Shown: positions 56,697 through 64,000 of the stretch, piece after piece
How positions within the stretch are numbered: the first letter of the stretch is position 1
Layout: each line of letters starts with the position of its first letter
Assembly (NCBI GenBank): GCA_015064685.1
Contig: SVRT01000002.1
Location: 90,768 to 154,767, forward strand
DNA: 64,000 bases
Source: Oscillospiraceae bacterium
Lineage (GTDB): Bacteria > Bacillota > Clostridia > Oscillospirales > CAG-272
Direction: 5' to 3'
Notes under the pieces: generated by a model
What the model saw: only the letters and a program-made list of their open reading frames with translations
Database searches by the model: none
Told to the model about the DNA's origin: nothing
Program-made: the position numbers and the translations under genes

Positions 56697-58271
56697 ATGA
56701 AAAGATTAAGCGATTTAGAATATTTAAAGCTGAATAAATGGAAGGCTTTTTGGTATAACGTAGCCCTCTTTATATGTTCGATACCGAACTTTCTTTTAAA
56801 GGGCTTGCGTGCCATTTGGAAATTGATTAAAAATATAGGAATTGGAATAAAGAATGAGTTCGTTGATATCGGCTCTACCTTTATCAAAGGAAACTGGGCG
56901 GTTAAGCTCTCCTATATTATTTTTGGATTAGGAAACATATACTACGGACAGGTAATGCGCGGAATATTCTTCTTCTTGTTTGAGGTAATATTCATTGGAT
57001 ATATGCTTGTTCCCAGCGGCGGTCTTTATTGGCTTGGAAAGAGCAATCTCTTCCAAGTTGGTCAAACTGTAGGTACCGTAGGTCCTCGTAAAGAAGTAGT
57101 TAGCGGACTTTTGGGTAAAACAGAGATAACAATTTACGGTGACGACTCCGTAAAGGTTTTACTTTACGCTCTTTTGACAGTTTTCTTTATGGTAGCGTTC
57201 CTCTATACCTGGAGACTCCAGGTAAAGCAGTGCCGCATCTGTATGGACATCACCGCAAAGGGAAAGAAGGTCAGAAGCGGCAAGGAGGATATGAAGTCCT
57301 TGCTTGATGACCAATTCCATAAAACTCTCCTTTCGTTGCCTCTTGCAGGTATTTTAATTTTTACAGTTCTGCCTATCATTTACATGATACTCGTTGCTTT
57401 CACAAGCTACGATGCTGCGCACGACGGTTATTCAAACCTCTTCTCGTGGGTAGGACTTGAGAATTTCAACGCCTTGTTCGACTTCGGTTACGGCGGTCTC
57501 GGTCTTGCATTCGGAGAGATCCTCTCGTGGACTCTGATGTGGTCATTCTTCGCAACATTCTCCAACTACTTCCTTGGAATGCTCGTTGCAATAATGATCA
57601 ACAAGAAGGGAATTAAGATCAAAAAATTCTGGAGAACCGTACTTGTAATGACGATTGCGATTCCTCAGTTCGTTTCACTTCTTTACGTATCTCACCTTTT
57701 CGATTCATCGGGAATTATTGGTAAGCTTCTCGGTCAGATACCCTTTATAAGCAATTATCTCAACGCAAATCACTTTATTTCTCTGTGGGATTCACCGGTT
57801 GTGGCGAAGATTCTTCTTATCGTCATAAACATTTGGGTAGGTATACCTTATATCATGCTTATGGCAACCGGTATTCTTATGAATATTCCCCAGGACCTCT
57901 ATGAGTCAGCGAGAATCGACGGGGCAAGCTCCTATCAACAGTTTACAAAGATCACTCTTCCTTATATGCTCTTTGTAACAGGACCTTACCTTCTTACCAG
58001 CTTCGTAGGTAACCTTAACAACTTTAACGTTATCTACCTTCTGTCAGGCGGTAACCCGCTCAATACCGACATCGGTGTTGCGGGAGGCGCATCTGTAGGA
58101 CATACAGACTTGCTTGTAACGTGGTTGTTCAAGATGACCTTCGGAAGCACGGAAAGCAAGTACTATATGGCTTCGATCATCGGTATTCTTGTCTTCCTGG
58201 TCGTAGCGATACTCTCGCTGATCGTCTACAATGTAATTCCGTCAACTAAGAATGAGGAGGATTACAAATAA
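56697..58271 (+). CDS. MalF-type maltodextrin ABC permease with extended N-terminus
   Basis: LYESARIDGASSYQQFTKITLPYM EAA-like motif; N-terminal extension with extra TMs; start 56697 or upstream in the track ORF (56628). Confidence 0.88.
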   Translation: MKRLSDLEYLKLNKWKAFWYNVALFICSIPNFLLKGLRAIWKLIKNIGIGIKNEFVDIGSTFIKGNWAVKLSYIIFGLGNIYYGQVMRGIFFFLFEVIFIGYMLVPSGGLYWLGKSNLFQVGQTVGTVGPRKEVVSGLLGKTEITIYGDDSVKVLLYALLTVFFMVAFLYTWRLQVKQCRICMDITAKGKKVRSGKEDMKSLLDDQFHKTLLSLPLAGILIFTVLPIIYMILVAFTSYDAAHDGYSNLFSWVGLENFNALFDFGYGGLGLAFGEILSWTLMWSFFATFSNYFLGMLVAIMINKKGIKIKKFWRTVLVMTIAIPQFVSLLYVSHLFDSSGIIGKLLGQIPFISNYLNANHFISLWDSPVVAKILLIVINIWVGIPYIMLMATGILMNIPQDLYESARIDGASSYQQFTKITLPYMLFVTGPYLLTSFVGNLNNFNVIYLLSGGNPLNTDIGVAGGASVGHTDLLVTWLFKMTFGSTESKYYMASIIGILVFLVVAILSLIVYNVIPSTKNEEDYK

Positions 58272-59155
58272 TGCGTAAAAACAAAGATAATAAGATCCGT
58301 AAAAGAGGTCTGGGTGCGAAAGCAAGCAGAAACCTCGGCAATACGATAATTTACATTATCCTCATATTGATCACCCTGGTGTGGCTGTTCCCATTCTTTG
58401 GAATTCTCCTTGAGTCCTTCAAGGTTGAGACAAGAATGCAGACCAGCTATCTCTGGCCTCAGAAGTTCGGATTTGATAACTATATCAGACTCTTTAAGGA
58501 AACAGACTTCCTTGTTTGGTTCAAAAACACCGCTATAATGGGTGTTGCAACGTCTATTTTGCAGACAATTTTCATTCTTTCAATGAGCTACGTTCTTTCA
58601 AGACTTCGCTTCAAGGGAAGAAAGGCACTTATGAACTTCATGCTCATCCTCGGAATGTTCCCCGGATTCCTTACGATGATCCTCATCTATAAGGTATTTT
58701 ATGATTTTGGACTCACCGCTAATATGGCGCCTTTAGGACTTATAATTGTCTACTGTGCAAGCAGTGGAATGGGATATTACGTATCAAAGGGATTCTTTGA
58801 TACTATCCCTAAGAGCCTTGACGAAGCCGCAAGAGTTGACGGTGCAACGCGCTTCCAGGTATTTTATAAGGTTATCATGCCTTTGTCAAAGCCTATCGTA
58901 ATCTATACGATACTTATGGGCTTTATGGCACCTTGGGGTGACTTCATGATGGCAAGCTATCTCATCCATGAGAACAGCCAGGGTATGAACGTTGCAGTCG
59001 GAATGTTCGAATGGCTTTCAAGAGCGAATATGAACTTAAATTATACTATGTTCTGTGCCGCAGGCGTTATCGTGGCAATCCCCGTCGTAGCAGTCTTCCT
59101 TGCATTGCAGAAGTACTATGTAGAAGGCGTTACGGGCGGAGCAGTAAAAGGATAA
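58271..59155 (+). CDS. MalG-type maltodextrin ABC permease
   Basis: SLDEAARVDGATRFQVFYKVIMPLSKP. Confidence 0.93.
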   Translation: MRKNKDNKIRKRGLGAKASRNLGNTIIYIILILITLVWLFPFFGILLESFKVETRMQTSYLWPQKFGFDNYIRLFKETDFLVWFKNTAIMGVATSILQTIFILSMSYVLSRLRFKGRKALMNFMLILGMFPGFLTMILIYKVFYDFGLTANMAPLGLIIVYCASSGMGYYVSKGFFDTIPKSLDEAARVDGATRFQVFYKVIMPLSKPIVIYTILMGFMAPWGDFMMASYLIHENSQGMNVAVGMFEWLSRANMNLNYTMFCAAGVIVAIPVVAVFLALQKYYVEGVTGGAVKG

Positions 59156-59167
59156 GAGGTAAATATT

Positions 59168-60292
59168 ATGGCAAGTGTTAAATTAACAAACGTAAAGAAG
59201 ATATACGGCAAGGACACGGTTGCGGTTCAGGATTTCAACCTTGATATTGCCGATAAAGAATTTATCGTTTTCGTAGGTCCCTCGGGATGCGGAAAGTCCA
59301 CAACTCTCCGTATGATCGCAGGACTTGAGGATATCTCTGCGGGAACGGTTGAGATCGACGGTGTTGTAGTAAACGACCTTCAGCCCAGAGACAGAGATAT
59401 AGCGATGGTTTTCCAGAACTACGCGCTTTATCCTCATCTTACAGTTTTTGAGAATATGGCATTCAGCTTGAGACTCAAGAATGTTCCCAATGATATCGTA
59501 TATGAAAAGGTTACTCAGGCAGCTGAGATCCTCGGCATCACAGATTACCTTACAAGAAAGCCCAGGGCTCTTTCGGGCGGTCAGAGACAGAGAGTTGCGA
59601 TCGGACGTGCAATGGTAAGAGACAGTAAGGTATTCCTTATGGATGAGCCTCTCTCAAACCTCGACGCCAAGCTCCGTAACCAGATGAGAGCTGAGATCAT
59701 ACTTCTTCGTCAGAAGATCGATACAACCTTCATCTACGTTACACACGACCAAACCGAGGCTATGACGCTTGGTGACCGTATCGTAATTATGAAAGACGGA
59801 TTCATTCAGCAGGTTGGCACACCTACAGAGGTGTTTGATATGCCTCTCAATCTCTTCGTTGCGGAGTTCATCGGTGCACCTAAGATGAACACCTTCAAGA
59901 CTAATCTTGTATGTGAGGGCGGTAAGTACTATGTAACTCCTTACGGCTCCAAGATCGAGGTTACTGGTAAGAAGGCAGAAATGCTTAAGAGCAAGGGAAT
60001 TACCTCCGGAGAAATCATCCTTGGTGTGCGTCCCGAGCATTTCGTGCTTTCCAACGCAAGCAATCCCGGAGCAATTCCTTGCAAGATCGTTGTAAACGAG
60101 ATGATGGGTAGCGAGCTTCACCTTCACGTGCTTGAGGAGAACGGCGATAGACTTATCGTTCGTATCCCCACAGTATCACTTGATGATGATCAGCGTAATA
60201 TGCTTACCTACGGACATACCATCTACGTAACCTTCGAAGGAAAGGTAATGCATTTCTTCGATAAGGATACAGAGCAGAATCTTCTCATCTGA
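59168..60292 (+). CDS. Carbohydrate ABC transporter ATP-binding protein (MsmK/UgpC type)
   Basis: GPSGCGKSTTLRMIAGLEDI, LSGGQRQRVAIGRAMVR, FLMDEPLSNLDAKLR, TOBE-type C-terminus. Confidence 0.94.
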   Translation: MASVKLTNVKKIYGKDTVAVQDFNLDIADKEFIVFVGPSGCGKSTTLRMIAGLEDISAGTVEIDGVVVNDLQPRDRDIAMVFQNYALYPHLTVFENMAFSLRLKNVPNDIVYEKVTQAAEILGITDYLTRKPRALSGGQRQRVAIGRAMVRDSKVFLMDEPLSNLDAKLRNQMRAEIILLRQKIDTTFIYVTHDQTEAMTLGDRIVIMKDGFIQQVGTPTEVFDMPLNLFVAEFIGAPKMNTFKTNLVCEGGKYYVTPYGSKIEVTGKKAEMLKSKGITSGEIILGVRPEHFVLSNASNPGAIPCKIVVNEMMGSELHLHVLEENGDRLIVRIPTVSLDDDQRNMLTYGHTIYVTFEGKVMHFFDKDTEQNLLI

Positions 60293-60302
60293 GAAAAATA
60301 AC

Positions 60303-60341
60303 AAAAAAGCATTGAAGCACAAAAGGCTTCAATGCTTTTTT
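60303..60341. terminator. Bidirectional terminator
   Basis: AAAAAGCATTGAAGC...GCTTCAATGCTTTTT. Confidence 0.88.
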
Positions 60342-60362
60342 GTTGTAATAGTGACATGTAGA

Positions 60363-62948
60363 TCAACTTCTGCTTTCCGAAAGCTTACGCACGAATTCTG
60401 TAATCTCGTTACCTATTCGAGTAAGCTCTTCAAGAAATTCCTTAGCCGTCATACGTGATATACCCGAATGAACAGCAGAGAATTGCAACAATCTGTCATC
60501 GGTCACCATTCTGATGCTGTAATCGGGACCAAGCTCGTGCATCAGCTTTTCAATATATGCATCCGCAGTTTGATCGGATTTAGTATATACCACCTTGTAT
60601 CCGTCATGCTCAAACTCAGAGCCCTCGCCATCCTTGACAAGATAAGCATCGAATACAAGTACTAGATCGGTCTTTGTGTATGAAACGTAGTTGCTAAGGA
60701 GATCCATAAGCTCCTCGCGAGCCTTTTCAAGACTGAAAAGAGAAGTCTTTTTCAGATTATCGTCAGAGTAAATAAGATTGTATCCATCCACAATAACCAT
60801 ATTTCTCTGCGAGCGTATCACCTTTGATTTATGTGGCTTTTCTTTCTTGTTTTCGGAGATCGATTTAGGCTCACTGTATCTTCTGCGTTTTATCGGTCCG
60901 TAAATTCGAAGCATAATTGCTTCAAGCTCTTCATCACTTATACTGTATCTTCGCGCAAGTGTTGATGCTCTCGGTATTATGGTCTCGCTGGATGCTGAAA
61001 TTTTCACGTTAGCGTCGAGATGCTTATATGAGTCGACTTCACTCCAATGCAAAGTAAAACCCGCGCCGTGAGCACAAAAAACCGAGTGAGGAGGGTTTTC
61101 AAGGTCTCCCTCGGGATCATAACCAACACAAGAGACGATTTCATCTTGATTGTGGCACGGCTCATACCCGTCAGAGGTGCAGAAAAGTCTGCCCTCGCCG
61201 CGTGTATAAGCAATCACGTCTCTTGTATAATCGTAAAGGGTAGCGACAGGCGCTCTGCCGCATATGGTAGTGCGCTCTGTATCAGATCCATCAAGTTCAA
61301 AGTCTGCAAAACGCGCTTGAAGATCAGACATGGCTCTGCCAACACAGGACGATGGAATTTCAAGCCTGAATTTGTAATATGGCTCAAGCAAAGTGCATCC
61401 CGCTTTCATAAGTCCGTGTCTGACTGCTCGATAAGTCGCCTCGCGGAAATCCCCGCCCTCAGTATGCTTAAGATGTGCTTTACCGGCAACAAGAGTTATC
61501 TTAGTATCTGTAAGTAAAGCGCCGGTAAGCGTGCCGCGGTGATCCTTTTCATAAAGGTGAGTCAAAATTAGCCTTTGCCAGTTGAGATCAAGCTGATTTT
61601 CAGGCAAACGAGTGTCAAAGATCAATCCGGTGCCTTTAGGTTGAGGCTCAATGAGAAGTTGAACCTCTGCATAGTGTCGTAAAGGCTCAAAATGACCGAC
61701 TCCGACTGCCTTTTGCGCAGCTTTTTCCTTGTATAGAATTTTTCCGGCACCAAACTCACAATCAAGTGAAAAACGGTCCTTTATCAGTCGCTTAATTAAC
61801 TCTGTCTGAACCTCACCCATAATACGCGCTTCTATTTGCGCGAGTTCTTCGTTCCACATAAGGTGTAATGATGGCTCTTCTTCCTCAAGCTCCTTAAGCT
61901 TGGGGAAATAAAGTCGCTTATCACATCCGTCGGGGAGGAGAATAGCGTAAGAAAGCACAGGCTCAAGTATTGGCTTTTGAGTATCCTGCTCAAGTCCCAA
62001 GCCCTGACCCACATAAGACGCGGAAAGTCCGATAACAGCACATATTTCTCCCGCGGAGGCATTATCTACCTGCTCAAACTTATCGCCCGAATAAAGCCTG
62101 ATTTGACTGATCTTCTCGGTAGTGCGAATACCGTCCTCAGAAAGATATGTTATCTCATCCCGAGCAGAGAGAGTCCCGCCGGTGATCTTCATATAGGTAA
62201 GCCTCGTGGCACCTATACGTGAAATTTTGTAAACAGTTGCGCCAAAACGTTCGCCGTCATATTGTGACGGTAAAGTATACTTATCAAGCACGTCAAGAAG
62301 ATGATCTATACCTTGCATTCTCAAAGCGGAACCGAAAAGACAGGGAAAGAGCTTGCGGTTGCTAATAAGATAAGCTATATCCTCGTCATCGATTCCTTCG
62401 CCCGAAAGATAGCTCTCCATGAAATCCTCGTGAACGTAAGCCAGCTTTTCTTCAAGCTCTTCGCGCCCTTGGGCTTCCATAAACCCGACGCACAGAGGCG
62501 AAAGAACGTCCGAAAGATCTTTCTCAATATCTTCCTTGAGCTTTATTGCAAGGTCGCACTTGTTAACGAAAATAAACGTAGGAACACCGTAATGCTCAAG
62601 AAGCTGCCAGAGAGTGCGAGTGTGATTCTGAACTCCGTCAGATGCGCTTATAACTAAAACAGCGTAGTCAAGAAGGGAAAGCGTGCGCTCTGTTTCAGTG
62701 GAAAAATCCACGTGACCCGGTGTATCAAGAAGGATAAAATCGCAATGCTCACTTGAAAATTTCGCTTGCTTGGAAAAAATGGTGATCCCGCGCTCGCGTT
62801 CAATTACATTTGTGTCGAGATATGTATTTTTGTGATCAACTCGCCCCAAAGTCCTGATCTTACCCGAAATATACAGTAACGCTTCGCTGAGCGTTGTTTT
62901 GCCTGCATCAACGTGTGCAAGTATACCGATAGTAATCTTCTTTTTCAC
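60363..62948 (-). CDS. TetM/EF-G-like translational GTPase fused to C-terminal Rae1/YacP-like NYN domain
   Basis: GILAHVDAGKTTLSEALLY, RERGITIFSKQA, LLDTPGHVDFSTE, VNKCDL; C-terminal MVIVDGYNLIYSD...VLVFDAYLV...VVYTKSDQTADAYIEKL...MVTDDRLLQ; GTG start 62948 after AAAGGAGGG. Confidence 0.88.
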   Translation of the reverse strand: MKKKITIGILAHVDAGKTTLSEALLYISGKIRTLGRVDHKNTYLDTNVIERERGITIFSKQAKFSSEHCDFILLDTPGHVDFSTETERTLSLLDYAVLVISASDGVQNHTRTLWQLLEHYGVPTFIFVNKCDLAIKLKEDIEKDLSDVLSPLCVGFMEAQGREELEEKLAYVHEDFMESYLSGEGIDDEDIAYLISNRKLFPCLFGSALRMQGIDHLLDVLDKYTLPSQYDGERFGATVYKISRIGATRLTYMKITGGTLSARDEITYLSEDGIRTTEKISQIRLYSGDKFEQVDNASAGEICAVIGLSASYVGQGLGLEQDTQKPILEPVLSYAILLPDGCDKRLYFPKLKELEEEEPSLHLMWNEELAQIEARIMGEVQTELIKRLIKDRFSLDCEFGAGKILYKEKAAQKAVGVGHFEPLRHYAEVQLLIEPQPKGTGLIFDTRLPENQLDLNWQRLILTHLYEKDHRGTLTGALLTDTKITLVAGKAHLKHTEGGDFREATYRAVRHGLMKAGCTLLEPYYKFRLEIPSSCVGRAMSDLQARFADFELDGSDTERTTICGRAPVATLYDYTRDVIAYTRGEGRLFCTSDGYEPCHNQDEIVSCVGYDPEGDLENPPHSVFCAHGAGFTLHWSEVDSYKHLDANVKISASSETIIPRASTLARRYSISDEELEAIMLRIYGPIKRRRYSEPKSISENKKEKPHKSKVIRSQRNMVIVDGYNLIYSDDNLKKTSLFSLEKAREELMDLLSNYVSYTKTDLVLVFDAYLVKDGEGSEFEHDGYKVVYTKSDQTADAYIEKLMHELGPDYSIRMVTDDRLLQFSAVHSGISRMTAKEFLEELTRIGNEITEFVRKLSESRS

Positions 62949-63149
62949 TTTCTCCCTCCTTTCTGTGTTACAACACATTTATTATACCATATACTAAAAA
63001 ATGTTTCAATAGAAAAAACACATATTCAGAGTTAACATCTTTTATTTTTCATTGCTCCTTGCAATAGCGCAAAATGCATATAATACAAAAAGGAAGAGAT
63101 TAGCACGGGGAAGGTAGAAATCGATATCAATCAAATACTCTCGTATCAA

Positions 63150-63263
63150 ATGCGGTTGCTTTGCAAGACGCTTCTTGAGGCTTGTCATAAGTTTTATTCC
63201 GATCCCGAAAAAGTTAAAAAGTACGAGGAATGGAAGCGGTCCGGAGAAGAGAACAAGCAATAA
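63150..63263 (+). pseudogene. Short ORF/remnant (MRLLCKTLLEACHKFYSDPEKVKKYEEWKRSGEENKQ)
   Basis: Reads in frame to TAA at 63261; resembles small hypothetical proteins seen in mobile elements (from memory). Confidence 0.4.
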
Positions 63264-63552
63264 GAAAAGGCGGCATCGAAAGGTGTCACCTAATTCTATT
63301 TGCACCGATAGATCACAGAAAATGCACCGCTTATTTTTGAAAACTGCATCTCCTAAAAAGCATAATTACATTATAGATATAAGCCTTATTTCGTCCTGAA
63401 AATGACCTTAAAATGTAACGAAAAGATTTACGTCATAAGAATTATAATGTAACGCTCAATTTAGGGGGGGTGAAAAAGTGTTGATTTGACAAGGGTTTTA
63501 AGTAAAAAAATAAGAACTACCGTTTCAATACAAACTGTATCAAAATAGATGT

Positions 63553-64000
63553 ATGTGGGTGGACGAAACGTACAGAGTCGTTCTTTTCGGTCATCGCTAC
63601 TTTGAAGGACATCGAGCACTCGATGAGCACCTTGAACCGCTTTTGAAGGATGTTATTCGAACGAAACCCTTCGTAGAGATATACATCGGTCGCAACGGAG
63701 AGTTTGATATCTATGCTGCATCGGTAGTGAAGCGAGTTCAGAATGCGATGGGAAAGGAAAACAGCGAATTTATCTGCGTGCTGCCATACCCGGAGAAGGA
63801 TATGGTATACTAAGAGGCATATTACGATAATGTCATGATCCCCGAGTGCATCGGCAGAACTCATCCCAAGTGTGCCATTACCAAGCGCAACCGCTGGATG
63901 GTAGAAGCGTGCGACCTTTTTATCTGCTACGTTGAGAGGGAAGATGGCGGCGCTTATACCGCAATGAAATATGCAAAGAAGCTTGAAAAGAAAGTAATCA
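63553..64000 (+). pseudogene. SLOG/DUF1273-like gene interrupted by in-frame TAA and cut by the window edge
   Basis: MWVDETYRVVLFGHRYFEGHR...ICVLPYPEKDMVY* then same frame EAYYDNVMIPECIGRTHPKCAITKRNRWMVEACDLFICYVEREDGGAYTAMKYAKKLEKKVI. Confidence 0.75.

Noticed and set aside
60363-62948. Annotation as a genuine tetracycline-resistance (Tet(M)) gene
   Set aside because: The GTPase part is TetM-like, but the C-terminal NYN fusion and the chromosomal setting without transfer genes do not support a resistance claim from sequence alone.
63042-63305. 87-aa minus-strand ORF
   Set aside because: Antisense to the element-like remnant at 63150; no RBS or family signal.

Overview
The window looks like a chromosomal segment from a Bacillota (Clostridia/Oscillospiraceae-like) bacterium. 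The taxon is inferred from gene content: an Rnf cluster, many E/T/D-rich lipoproteins, a SipW/TasA-type surface protein and CxxC/GH repeats. Main blocks, left to right: (1) a carbohydrate-type ABC importer (1.6-7.3 kb) whose MalF-like permease carries a large extracytoplasmic insert, followed by three lipoproteins: an SNase-like nuclease, an OB-fold repeat protein and a protein I read as a barnase-family ribonuclease. (2) A leftward run of nucleotide genes (surE, two nrnA-like DHH genes, dgt-like HD, 5'-nucleotidase lipoprotein, traX, tdk, pepT). (3) glpK, an alpha/beta hydrolase, a nitroreductase and a DUF4838-type protein. (4) apbE, rnfCDGEAB, NusG-II and a Gx transporter. (5) M48 protease, bcp, DUF2179-like, patB/malY, then a hybrid HTH/LuxR regulator flanked by three TTCGC-N4-GCGAA dyads. 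(6) Two large surface proteins with CxxC repeats, the second a mosaic. (7) A starch/galactan locus (malQ, pulA, GH53, GH13, maltodextrin-type ABC importer). (8) A leftward TetM/EF-G-like GTPase fused to a Rae1/YacP-like NYN nuclease domain. (9) A degraded mobile-element-like edge with a nonsense-interrupted SLOG/DUF1273-like gene. The strongest leads are the GTPase-Rae1 fusion, the secreted nucleic-acid-degradation module beside nucleotide salvage genes, the permease insert that resembles modules of a neighbouring lipoprotein, and the dyads around the regulator. I saw no rRNA, tRNA or CRISPR array, but had no tools to search for them. All family calls come from reading motifs by eye.
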